Below, piece after piece: positions 36,868 through 44,793 of a DNA stretch of 53,437 nucleotides. Position numbers and translations under genes: made by a program. Every line of letters starts with the position of its first letter. Within the stretch, counting starts at the first letter, position 1. The notes under the pieces were generated by a model. It worked only from the letters and a program-made list of their open reading frames with translations, was not told where the DNA came from and ran no database searches. Origin of the DNA: Staphylococcus simulans (GTDB taxonomy: Bacteria; Bacillota; Bacilli; Staphylococcales; Staphylococcaceae); the NCBI RefSeq assembly GCF_003043455.1, contig NZ_PZGG01000012.1, positions 1 through 53,437 of the forward strand, read 5' to 3'.

Positions 36868-36918
36868 GATTCACAATGCAACGCGCTCAGTTTCTTATTA
36901 TATTGCATACTGTGAATC
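36868..36918. repeat. Imperfect inverted repeat between convergent genes
   Basis: GATTCACAATGCAA (36868-36881) pairs with TTGCAT-AC-TGTGAATC (36903-36918) apart from a 2-nt bulge. No T tail, so it is not a standard terminator. It lies between the GTPase terminator and the next gene's stop. Confidence 0.5.
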
Positions 36919-36973
36919 GGTACTTTTAAAATACCCAAGTCCTATTTAAAATAATCATTATCGTGCACTTAAT

Positions 36974-37378
36974 TTAAGATTTCACATGTACTTTAGTGCC
37001 ACGGTTATCTGCGATTTCATTGGCACGTTTAACCGCTTCTTCTTTCTTATCATAGCTGTCTGCAGCTTGTTTCGCACCATGTGTTCTGACTTTCCATTCG
37101 TTATCTTCTTTATAGACTTCGACATCATTCTCGTTTAATTCTGGACGTGCGTCTTTATCTTTTTGGTGACTCGTAATGTTTTTGTTTTTCAACTCATCAA
37201 GTTCTTCTTTCGACGCATTTTTATACCACTCTTCAGCTTGCTTTGTCGCAATTGGAATTAATGTACCTTCATCATAGCCATCTTTTAACATCGCATTACC
37301 GATATCAATCGCTTTTTTACGTTCCAGCTTATCTAAGTTCTTCCAAGTGTTTGGATAGTCATCTAATGTCCAAGGCAT
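36974..37378 (-). CDS. DUF2188 protein with ChaB-like N-terminus
   Basis: Cytoplasmic 134-aa protein, very rich in Lys, Glu, Asp and Ala. Residues 1-60 (WTLDDYPNTWKNLDKLERKKAIDIGNAML) resemble small stress-associated proteins of ChaB or DUF type, and residues 80-134 match DUF2188 (VYKEDNEWKVRTHGAKQAADSYDKKEEAVKRANEIAD and a Gly-Thr-Lys-Val-His end). Similar Bacillales proteins are often sigma-B or stress controlled; function unknown. GGAGGG precedes ATG. I did not see a sigma-B promoter. Confidence 0.75.
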   Translation of the reverse strand: MPWTLDDYPNTWKNLDKLERKKAIDIGNAMLKDGYDEGTLIPIATKQAEEWYKNASKEELDELKNKNITSHQKDKDARPELNENDVEVYKEDNEWKVRTHGAKQAADSYDKKEEAVKRANEIADNRGTKVHVKS

Positions 37379-37421
37379 ATAACGCCCTCCTCTTCAATAT
37401 CACTTAGTAGTGTTATACCAC

Positions 37422-39347
37422 TTATTGCGGATCTCCAATCTTATCTGAATCTCTCAATCGTGCATATTGTTGGATATTTAATAACGCGGTGCGAATATTT
37501 GTATATTGTGGTAAAGACGGTAATCCTGTACCTTGATAAAGCGGTATATGTTGTTCAAAGTGTGTCGCAATACCTTCAAACGCAATTAAATACTGACCCA
37601 TCACGACATCATCAATGGTTTGCGGTTTCGGGTTATTCTGCGCTCTTGATAACATAAAACTGATTTCTTCTAACGCAAAGATAATTGGATAATACGCACT
37701 GATTTTCGTACTGTCCGCAAACAATTCGCCATGTGCGTTTTGATACATACTATTCATATTACTTAGTTTTATACGTAACTTTAATTCACTGAACTTCGGT
37801 GCTTGTTTCGCTAAATGTTCATTTCTTGAGAACACATAATAGAAGAATGACATTTCATAACGGACCACTTCCGCAATCGCATCCGGTAATGTTTGTGACG
37901 CATTTTTTCTTCCTAAGATTAAGAGACCGATGACTGCGATAATGACACCGATGACCACATCTACAACTCTCGGCAAGGCAATTAAAATAGATAATTTACC
38001 TGATGCGAGACCATTCAACATAATAACTTGTGTCGTAATGAAAATCATTGCTATCGCATAATTCGCACCGATAATAACTTCAGTAATGGTCGCACTTAGC
38101 GCAAGAACTATAATACTGAGAATCATATGCGGGTGGAATGATAAAATAACCGTCAATAAAAGCACACCGATAAACGTCCCAATGGTTCTGGCCACTGCAC
38201 GTTCCATACTATGAATGGTATTCGTTCCAATCAATATCGTATGGGCAGTCAATGGAATCCAGTATGCTTTATCAAAATCAAACATCAAGGCGATAAAAAT
38301 GGCTGCACCCATAATCATGCTGTAACGTAGAGTGTTCATTAATACGAGTGAATCTAACGTTAAATTATATTTTAATTGTTGACCGTATAAAGGTTTCCTT
38401 AAATTCGCTTCGTATTCAATTTGGCCTGTCGGACTATGCAAGATTTCATCTGTACGATAAATCTGCTTTTCTAAACGTTGAAAGATAACAGGCAGGTCTA
38501 TCTTTTCTCTCCACTGCATGATTTCTTCTTCATCTAATCTTGTAGAAACACTTCGTTCAATGTACTGCATCATTTCGATTAAAACATCTGGCAATGTTTC
38601 AACTTCTTTGGTCTTCAACTCTAACAGTTCAGCGAAGATACCTTCTGCGTTATTATGCAGTAAATATAAACGATGTAATTGTTCGGATTGCTTTTTATTT
38701 GAAGTAAAAGAAGTAATCAGTTGTTTATCTGTTGTTTTAAACTGATTGACTAACTGCTCAGTATTTTGCTTGAACTGCTCACTGTCTGCGTATGCTTTGA
38801 CTAGTTTTAATAAACTTTGATACTCCGCTTCAATCGCACGTTCTTGTGTATTTTTCTCTTGTAATTTTAATAATATCGCTACAACTGCCAACGCAAAAAT
38901 ACCGCCAATAAAAACAAAGATGCCACGTGTCAATGCTTGTTCGGGCGCAATCGGCATATTAATCGGTAACGCAAACGTTACAATAAAGAATGTGGCTGAA
39001 GGACCAGGTATTTCTAAGGCGCTGAATATGTAGTAAGCAACGACAGTAACAAGCAATAATAAGATGCCGAACAATAATGGTATCGCAACTGTCAGTGTCC
39101 CAAATGTGATACATAACGCAAATCCGACTGCACACCACCATAAAATACGTAATTTAGATTTATCAGATCCGCCAAAGACATAAATGTTAGCTAATGTACC
39201 TGTCGCTATTAATAAACCAAATTGAAAGTATCCCAGCAAATATCCTAACAGTAAAGGAACCAACATTAATAATCCTTGTCTTATCCCTTTACTGAAATTC
39301 ACATTCTGTTTATTGAATTTAAACAGCGACTTGATATAGTGCGCCAT
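37422..39347 (-). CDS. FUSC-family membrane protein (aromatic acid exporter-like)
   Basis: A 641-aa protein of the FUSC/YccS-like family, which includes aromatic acid exporters (AaeB-like). Two clusters of about five to six hydrophobic segments (about 20-180 and 350-520) each precede a helical cytoplasmic domain, giving the family's internal duplication. The second cluster has GANYAIAMIFITTQVIMLNGL. Substrate unknown. Start ATG 39347 has AAAGGAG upstream at 10 nt; the longer frame from 39404 has no ribosome site. Followed closely by a DUF2188 gene (43 nt), so perhaps co-transcribed. Confidence 0.83.
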   Translation of the reverse strand: MAHYIKSLFKFNKQNVNFSKGIRQGLLMLVPLLLGYLLGYFQFGLLIATGTLANIYVFGGSDKSKLRILWWCAVGFALCITFGTLTVAIPLLFGILLLLVTVVAYYIFSALEIPGPSATFFIVTFALPINMPIAPEQALTRGIFVFIGGIFALAVVAILLKLQEKNTQERAIEAEYQSLLKLVKAYADSEQFKQNTEQLVNQFKTTDKQLITSFTSNKKQSEQLHRLYLLHNNAEGIFAELLELKTKEVETLPDVLIEMMQYIERSVSTRLDEEEIMQWREKIDLPVIFQRLEKQIYRTDEILHSPTGQIEYEANLRKPLYGQQLKYNLTLDSLVLMNTLRYSMIMGAAIFIALMFDFDKAYWIPLTAHTILIGTNTIHSMERAVARTIGTFIGVLLLTVILSFHPHMILSIIVLALSATITEVIIGANYAIAMIFITTQVIMLNGLASGKLSILIALPRVVDVVIGVIIAVIGLLILGRKNASQTLPDAIAEVVRYEMSFFYYVFSRNEHLAKQAPKFSELKLRIKLSNMNSMYQNAHGELFADSTKISAYYPIIFALEEISFMLSRAQNNPKPQTIDDVVMGQYLIAFEGIATHFEQHIPLYQGTGLPSLPQYTNIRTALLNIQQYARLRDSDKIGDPQ

Positions 39348-39418
39348 GCGATTACTCCTTTCGTGTTTTAAATCATTTATCAAGCTAATCATCAGATTAC
39401 TCATTTTCTACATGAAAA

Positions 39419-39463
39419 TAAAAAACGCCAGAACATAATACCCGCGTATTATATCCTGACGTT
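39419..39463 (-). terminator. Intrinsic terminator of budA
   Basis: A long stem (AACGTCAGGATATAATAC with a few mismatches to GGTATTATGTTCTGGCGTT) and a TTTTTTA tail on the minus strand, 15 nt after budA. Confidence 0.85.
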
Positions 39464-39478
39464 AGGATGTTGTATCAC

Positions 39479-40177
39479 TTATTCTGCCATTCTGATTTCT
39501 TCATCGATATTTTCGTAATCAATATCTGCTTCTAAGAATGCTTCATCTTTAGTTGGGAAGTGTTGTTCGAACGTTTCTGCATCTGCAAGTTCAACACTGC
39601 CTCGCTCTAATTCAAAACCTAAAATGTGGCCGCCGACTGTACGGTCTTGATCCACGAAATGTAAATGGAAACCTGCTGAACCGACACCATGGAACAGTTC
39701 TGGTGTGAAGAAACCGACGATTGTTCCATTTAAATAATCATAATGATGTTCCGGCTGACGATTCACTGACTCCATTAAACGTGTGTATGGCGGCTCTTGT
39801 TTCGGCATCATGCGTACATGGACATGATTGAAACTGCCTGTGATACGGATTGCTGAGAATAAGTTGCGACTCTTCATACGTTCCATAATTTGATCGTACA
39901 ATTCATCTTGAGTTGTAACGTTCAACACTTCAAATGCCTGTGTAGGGTCAAATTTCGTAATGGTCGCAAACGGCAACATCTCATGACCATCTAAGTGTCT
40001 GAAACCGCCGTATTCATCTGCGTGATACGCGTTACCGTTAATAAAAATGACTTCACCGTCGCAACCTGTCAATGTGCCGATACCCATGTCTCCTTGTTCA
40101 AGCATCTCATCTACAGATACTGTACCTTGAAGCATTCCAGCCATTAACGTCGCCAAAGTTCCATGTTGGTAAATCAT
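39479..40177 (-). CDS. budA: Alpha-acetolactate decarboxylase
   Basis: Converts alpha-acetolactate to acetoin, part of pyruvate overflow metabolism and pH control. 232 aa from the chosen start. The zinc-binding HxHxR pattern (NHVHVRMMP, near residue 118) and the HFVDQDRTVGGHILGF stretch (near 190) carry the catalytic His/Glu set. AAGGAG is 10 nt upstream of ATG 40177; ATG 40186 aligns with homologues but is only one base from that site, so the start is open. No acetolactate synthase gene lies next to it. An extended -10 TGCTATAAT is at plus 40243-40251. Confidence 0.94.
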   Translation of the reverse strand: MIYQHGTLATLMAGMLQGTVSVDEMLEQGDMGIGTLTGCDGEVIFINGNAYHADEYGGFRHLDGHEMLPFATITKFDPTQAFEVLNVTTQDELYDQIMERMKSRNLFSAIRITGSFNHVHVRMMPKQEPPYTRLMESVNRQPEHHYDYLNGTIVGFFTPELFHGVGSAGFHLHFVDQDRTVGGHILGFELERGSVELADAETFEQHFPTKDEAFLEADIDYENIDEEIRMAE

Positions 40178-40280
40178 ACTCTTCATTCTCCTTACTGATT
40201 TGACATGACAGACATCTTTATGTCTTTGTCTATTTATGTCCTATTATAGCACTAAAGTCATGCCCTGCCTTGTTAGTTGC

Positions 40281-40583
40281 TTAATTTTCTGCGAGCTTTT
40301 CTTGGTTATCAAAGACAATGATTTCAGGTTCATCTAGACAAAGTTGAACGATTTCTTGCCAATATACTTGGAAATGATCAGATTTCTTATGATTTTCGAA
40401 GCCTTCTTCACAGCTCCATTGTTCAATAATCGCAAAGGAATTTGGGATATTCGCATTTTCATAATGTTCATAGCTGATATTTGATGTTTCAGCTTGTGAA
40501 GCTGCGACTAATTGTCCCATTAGCTCTGTATACTTATCATAATTCATATCGTTGACTTTTGTTTTAACAATTACTGTAATCAT
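40281..40583 (-). CDS. ABM-domain monooxygenase-like protein
   Basis: Small 100-aa protein with an antibiotic biosynthesis monooxygenase (ABM, ferredoxin-like) fold: VIVKTKV strand, a helix, then YEHYENANIPNSFAIIEQWSCEEGFENHKKSDHF, the family's hallmark (EQW and the HxxSxHF-like segment). Such dimers act as quinol monooxygenases (YgiN-like), haem degraders or have no known role. The IsdG/IsdI signature Asn-Trp-His set is not evident, so it is not called haem oxygenase. ATG 40583 has GGAGAGGG upstream; the in-frame TTG further up is not used. Confidence 0.8.
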   Translation of the reverse strand: MITVIVKTKVNDMNYDKYTELMGQLVAASQAETSNISYEHYENANIPNSFAIIEQWSCEEGFENHKKSDHFQVYWQEIVQLCLDEPEIIVFDNQEKLAEN

Positions 40584-40656
40584 ATTTTCCCTCTCCAATT
40601 TTTATATTTTACCAGTAGTTTCTTTCCCCTAAAAAGAAACTATGAACCATAAAAAT

Positions 40657-40715
40657 AATAAAAGGTCACGCTACATTGAATAAGACCCTTCCTCTTATCT
40701 ATCGTAACATGACCT
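40657..40715 (-). terminator. Intrinsic terminator of ACS-family MFS gene
   Basis: AGGTCATGTTAC pairs with GTAGCGTGACCT (two mismatches) and an inner ATAAGA/TCTTAT stem stabilises the loop; TTTTATTATTTT follows on the minus strand. Confidence 0.75.
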
Positions 40716-40754
40716 ATATATCCGTTCTTATTTTATGCTTGTACTTTCGTTCAC

Positions 40755-42029
40755 TTACAATTTAGAACGATTGGCCACAAGCGGACTGTCTGGTTTAACG
40801 AAGAACCACATTAATATAGCTATCGCAACTAAAATAATTAATGATTGTAATGTCCAAGTCCAACCGATTAAATCAGCTAAAATACCAGCGATTAATGGAC
40901 TTAACATCGCACCGACGTTACCCCATAAGTTCATCCAACCTGAAACTGTACCAGAGAAGTTACGTCCAATGTCAGCAGCTGCTGCCCAGCTCATACCAGT
41001 AGTGACACCCATACCGCTTAAACATACCGCTAACCAAGCGATGTTCACTTCTAATACTTCACTGCGGATTGCGAATAATAATCCGATACTGAAGACGATC
41101 ATACCAATAATCGCAATTGAACCACGTGCGACAAAACGAGATTTTCCAGCTTGTAAGATTCTATCCGAAATCGCACCGGCAATCATGATACAAATAAACA
41201 TCGCAAGCCAAGGCACCCCTGCCAATAAGCCTAATGCTGTATATTTAACATGATATTGTTCCATTACGTAAGTCGGTAACCAAATTAAGAATAAACCAAC
41301 AATAAATTGTACTACGAAATATTGAACTGCAATCGCATAGAAACTGAAATGTTTAAAGAATGCACTCCATGGTGCAGATTGTTTTTCTCCTGCATCAACA
41401 ACGTCACGACCTTGAATGATATAACGTTTTTCAGCATTGTTAACCATTTTATGTTGTTCAGGCAAGTCTTTTGCGATAATTACCCACAATAACGCAATCA
41501 CAAAGCCCACTGCCCCGAAGATATAAAATACGGCTTGCCAGTTGAATAAGCTTACAATCCAAACTGTCACAATCGGTGCGATAACCGGACCGAAATATGA
41601 CCCTGCAAGTAACGCACTTGATGCACGTCCTTTTTCATTTTTAGTAAACCAATATGAGTTGAATACCGCATTTGATGGATACATTGGCGCTTCCCCTACA
41701 CCGAATAAGAAACGCACAGTATATAATAAACCGTGGTTCTTAACCAGACCTGTTAAAATCGTAAATGCACTCCACCAAATCAACGCAATCGTCAACATTT
41801 TTCGCGGTCCGAATTTTTCCGCAAGAATACCGGATGGGACTTGCATCATCGCATATCCCGCTGAGAAGAATGTTGCTAATAAACCAAACTGAGCCTTCGT
41901 CATATGTAAATCTTCCATCATCGGTGCTGCGATTAAGGAGATGTTAGATCTGTCCATATACGCAATAACCCCAATAATAAAGAACGCAAATGCGAAGAAC
42001 CATCGTACGTTACTCTTTCTTTCACTCAT
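40755..42029 (-). CDS. MFS transporter, anion:cation symporter (ACS) family
   Basis: Twelve-helix sugar-acid type transporter, 424 aa. Helix 1 has IGVIAYMDRSNISL and the following loop AEKFGPRKML is the MFS motif A, both typical of ACS members such as the glucarate, galactonate and hexuronate porters GudP/ExuT. Substrate cannot be fixed, but an organic anion derived from a sugar is likely. Control region has a cre-like site and a separate palindrome, so both glucose and an inducer probably act. Weak ribosome site (GGGAT). No catabolic gene is adjacent. Confidence 0.85.
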   Translation of the reverse strand: MSERKSNVRWFFAFAFFIIGVIAYMDRSNISLIAAPMMEDLHMTKAQFGLLATFFSAGYAMMQVPSGILAEKFGPRKMLTIALIWWSAFTILTGLVKNHGLLYTVRFLFGVGEAPMYPSNAVFNSYWFTKNEKGRASSALLAGSYFGPVIAPIVTVWIVSLFNWQAVFYIFGAVGFVIALLWVIIAKDLPEQHKMVNNAEKRYIIQGRDVVDAGEKQSAPWSAFFKHFSFYAIAVQYFVVQFIVGLFLIWLPTYVMEQYHVKYTALGLLAGVPWLAMFICIMIAGAISDRILQAGKSRFVARGSIAIIGMIVFSIGLLFAIRSEVLEVNIAWLAVCLSGMGVTTGMSWAAAADIGRNFSGTVSGWMNLWGNVGAMLSPLIAGILADLIGWTWTLQSLIILVAIAILMWFFVKPDSPLVANRSKL

Positions 42030-42060
42030 AGATATCCCAACTTTCTGTGTTCAAAATACA

Positions 42061-42123
42061 TTAGGTCATCATATGACCTAAGTTGTTCTAGTAAATATTA
42101 CCACTATTTGAAACCGTTCACAA
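42061..42123 (-). promoter_or_regulatory. ACS transporter promoter, cre and unknown operator
   Basis: Minus strand -35 TTGTGA (plus 42118-42123), 17 nt, -10 TAATAT (plus 42095-42100). TGAAACCGTTCACA (42109-42122) is a cre-like element over the -35 (12 of 14). Downstream of the start site a palindrome with perfect 9-bp arms TTAGGTCAT and ATGACCTAA around a 3-nt centre (42061-42081) is a likely operator; no regulator gene is next to it. Confidence 0.6.
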
Positions 42124-42379
42124 TAACTTTTTTACAGAAATTTGAACATTAAGAATGACACAACTTTATTTTATTATTTACAAAACCGATGGAATAAACC
42201 ATGACTACGCTTGGCTTTTACATTTTTCAAACTTGAACATACTCGTACTAATTATACAAATAGATGTTATTTGATGTTATTTTTAGTACAATATAGCTTG
42301 GACACACAAACGCAGGTGTTCTTTTAATTAAATTCAAACATTATAAAACTTGTATATAAAAAGGAGTCATCGCTTTACC

Positions 42380-42994
42380 ATGGAACAAATACTGACTGAC
42401 TTTATTTCCCGTTGGGGTTATCTCGCAATTTTCATTTTAATCCTTGCAGAGAATATCCTACCTTTTGTGCCTTCAGAAATTGTGTTGACTTTCGCAGGTG
42501 TATTAGCCGCAAAATCACATATTTCTATTTGGCTATTATTAATTATCGCAACAGTCGCTTCATTTATGGGACTACTTATCCTTTATTATATTTGTAGTCT
42601 GGTTAATGAACAGAAACTTTACCGCTTCGTAGACAAATACGGTAAATGGATCAAACTTAAAGGTAAAGATGTCGAACGCGCTAATAATTGGTTTAAAAAA
42701 TACGGCGCCATCGCAGTCTTTATCTGCCGTTTCGTTCCAGTCTTACGTGTTTTAATCACTATTCCTGCAGGTGTCAACAAAATGAATATCGTCACGTTCG
42801 CAACACTATCATTAGTCGGCACAACAATATGGAACTTCGGCTTAATCTATTTAGGTAAATCATTAAGTGATAACTGGCATGATATCTTAAATGTGATGCA
42901 TACATACTCATATATCATGTATGCCATTATCGCTATTGCGTTAGTATACTTTGCGTACCGCTACATTGCGAAACGCCGTCAAAGACAAAACTAA
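42380..42994 (+). CDS. DedA-family membrane protein
   Basis: DedA/SNARE-associated protein, 204 aa, about five or six membrane segments. Family motifs: EQILTDFISRWGYLAIFILILAENILPFVPSE near the start and the FxRFVPxxR-type motif here CRFVPVLRVLITIPAGVNKMN (near 115-135). Relatives are undecaprenyl-phosphate or phospholipid flippases needed for envelope homeostasis. ATG 42380 is the first ATG in frame; GGAG lies 13 nt upstream, a long spacing. A longer frame begins at TTG 42350 without a ribosome site. Confidence 0.88.
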   Translation: MEQILTDFISRWGYLAIFILILAENILPFVPSEIVLTFAGVLAAKSHISIWLLLIIATVASFMGLLILYYICSLVNEQKLYRFVDKYGKWIKLKGKDVERANNWFKKYGAIAVFICRFVPVLRVLITIPAGVNKMNIVTFATLSLVGTTIWNFGLIYLGKSLSDNWHDILNVMHTYSYIMYAIIAIALVYFAYRYIAKRRQRQN

Positions 42995-43008
42995 ACAATA
43001 CGTAAACA

Positions 43009-43042
43009 AAGCACACTTCATTTTTTTGAAGTGTGCTTGTTT
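43009..43042. terminator. Bidirectional terminator, dedA / ABC permease
   Basis: Perfect 12-bp stem AAGCACACTTCA and complement around a TTTTTT loop, between convergent genes. Confidence 0.85.
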
Positions 43043-43077
43043 AATGAGTCCTACTATAAAGTTGTACCTTGCTGTCA

Positions 43078-43740
43078 TTAGAAATTCTGATTTTTAAACT
43101 TGTTTAAGCCTATGAAATAACCAAGTAGCGCAATTACTAGCGTAAAGGCAAGAAAGATAGACATACGTCCTAATTCAAAACCAGTATGCAATGTTGCATC
43201 ATAACCTGTTCCATACATATGACTGCCGATGATAAGTGTCACAGTGTTAAATACGATATATGTAACGATAATGATTGCTGTGATAATCATTTGAATCATA
43301 TTAGATTTTTCTGCACCGACCACATATGTACACGGATAAAACAAAGAGACTAATAAACAAATACCTAACCCTAACATGATAGCAGAAAGAAATTGAGTGA
43401 TATTGCCGAATCCCAATAAATATCCACCTGTAAAAATAAACAATACAATCGCAAATCCTAATCCAGCTGAAATAAAATAATACGCGTAATGTGCTTGTAC
43501 AATTTCTTTTCGACTGACAGGCAAAGTAATCGCATATTTATACCACCCTGCTGACGCTTCATTTTTTAAATTATCCGTCGCAGCTGAAACAGAAAACATC
43601 AAAATGATTAAACTAGCAAATGAATTAGAACCTTCTAAATCCATAGCGGTTAGCCCGATACCTATCAATAAACCGATGCCTAGATAAATCCATAATGCTT
43701 TTTGTGTTGAATAATACTGACTGTATATTAACCCCTTCAT
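43078..43740 (-). CDS. ABC-2 type transporter permease (PmtD/YtrC-like)
   Basis: Membrane subunit of 220 aa with six hydrophobic segments, ABC2_membrane type. Features: GLIYSQYYSTQKALW amphipathic start, the SAATDNLKNEASAGWYKYAITLPVSRKEIVQAHY loop (near 53-85) typical of GntR-linked exporter permeases. It overlaps the ATPase gene by 4 nt. Such pairs export antimicrobial or phenol-soluble modulin peptides in staphylococci (Pmt), but only one ATPase-permease set is present, so substrate is open. Confidence 0.83.
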   Translation of the reverse strand: MKGLIYSQYYSTQKALWIYLGIGLLIGIGLTAMDLEGSNSFASLIILMFSVSAATDNLKNEASAGWYKYAITLPVSRKEIVQAHYAYYFISAGLGFAIVLFIFTGGYLLGFGNITQFLSAIMLGLGICLLVSLFYPCTYVVGAEKSNMIQMIITAIIIVTYIVFNTVTLIIGSHMYGTGYDATLHTGFELGRMSIFLAFTLVIALLGYFIGLNKFKNQNF

Positions 43741-44594
43741 CCGTCCTCACCTCTTAGGATTATTTTGCTGACTTGATCAATGTGCTCGATAGGTTCTAAA
43801 TCAAAAGCTAAAGTACGTTCATTTTTTAACACAATCGCTTGCACTTCTCCTAAGTGATGTTTCTTCGCTAAAACATCTTCATCTTCTAACATTTCAAATT
43901 CTGCTTCATCACATGTTAAACGCGCATAATTATTGAACAATGTGGTTTTGTCAATTTGAACATTAACCTGACCATGTCTAAGAAAAATTAACTGTGTTGC
44001 TAAACGTTCAATATCCTCCGCAATATGAGAAGTCATCAACACACCGCGGTTACCTTCATTCACAAACGTTTCAATTTCATCTTGGATCTCATCTCGACTC
44101 GCCGCATCTAAACCTGCAGTGGCTTCGTCTAAAATCAATAATCGACTTTCATGAGACAATGCGACTGCCATAGAGAGCTTCATAGACATTCCTCTCGAAA
44201 AATATTTAACCGCCTGTTTTTCTGGTAATTCAAAACGCTGAATGTATTCAGTGAACAAAGTGCTGTCAAAATTACGATACACCTTTTGATACATACGATT
44301 CAGCTTATCAATAGTCATATTTTTCGTGAAATTCATGGAATCGAATACGACACTGATGTCATTTTTATAGTCTGTATCTTCAGGTGATACACGTTGACCG
44401 AAAAAAGAGATTTCACCGCTGTTTAATGGATAATCTCCCACAATCATACGAATTAACGTTGATTTACCTGAACCGTTTTTGCCGATTAAAGCGACAATTT
44501 CGCCCGGATCAACTTGAAAGGACACATCGTTGATGGAGAAGCGACTGTTAGAAAAATGTTTCGTTAAATGTTGTACCGAAAGTAATGATGTCAT
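43737..44594 (-). CDS. ABC transporter ATPase (PmtC/YtrB-like)
   Basis: ATP-binding subunit of 285 aa. Walker A GKNGSGKSTL near residue 38, the degenerate signature YFSRGMSMKLSMAVAL (near 136-151), Walker B LLILDEATAGLD and switch His in TSHIAED. The degenerate signature (FSRGM in place of LSGGQ) is common in Pmt- and Ytr-type exporters. C-terminal domain 215-285 is a small extra domain. AGGAGG precedes ATG. First gene of the two-gene operon; no GntR regulator lies upstream, unlike S. aureus pmtR. Confidence 0.88.
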   Translation of the reverse strand: MTSLLSVQHLTKHFSNSRFSINDVSFQVDPGEIVALIGKNGSGKSTLIRMIVGDYPLNSGEISFFGQRVSPEDTDYKNDISVVFDSMNFTKNMTIDKLNRMYQKVYRNFDSTLFTEYIQRFELPEKQAVKYFSRGMSMKLSMAVALSHESRLLILDEATAGLDAASRDEIQDEIETFVNEGNRGVLMTSHIAEDIERLATQLIFLRHGQVNVQIDKTTLFNNYARLTCDEAEFEMLEDEDVLAKKHHLGEVQAIVLKNERTLAFDLEPIEHIDQVSKIILRGEDG

Positions 44595-44724
44595 AAGACC
44601 TCCTGAAATTTTTATGTTATTTTTATTTTAACATAGTTGATTCAAATATTTAGTTTATTTCTCTATTCTCTCTCTTTTTAATGCAAGTACACATTATTTT
44701 TTTCAGCTTTTTAAAACGTGACCA

Positions 44725-44771
44725 TTGAAAAATTGTTAAAAAAGTACAATAATCAAATGTAAGCGCTATTA
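44725..44771 (+). promoter_or_regulatory. fbp promoter with cre over the start site
   Basis: TTGAAA (44725-44730) and AATAAT (44748-44753), 17 nt apart. TGTAAGCGCTATTA (44758-44771) matches cre at 13 of 14 and covers the expected +1. Confidence 0.6.
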
Positions 44772-44793
44772 TTATTAAACCCAGGAGGCACAA

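Noticed and set aside
40735..41253. 172-aa plus-strand frame opposite the ACS MFS gene
   Set aside because: Shadow of the MFS gene and of its terminator side; no ribosome site.
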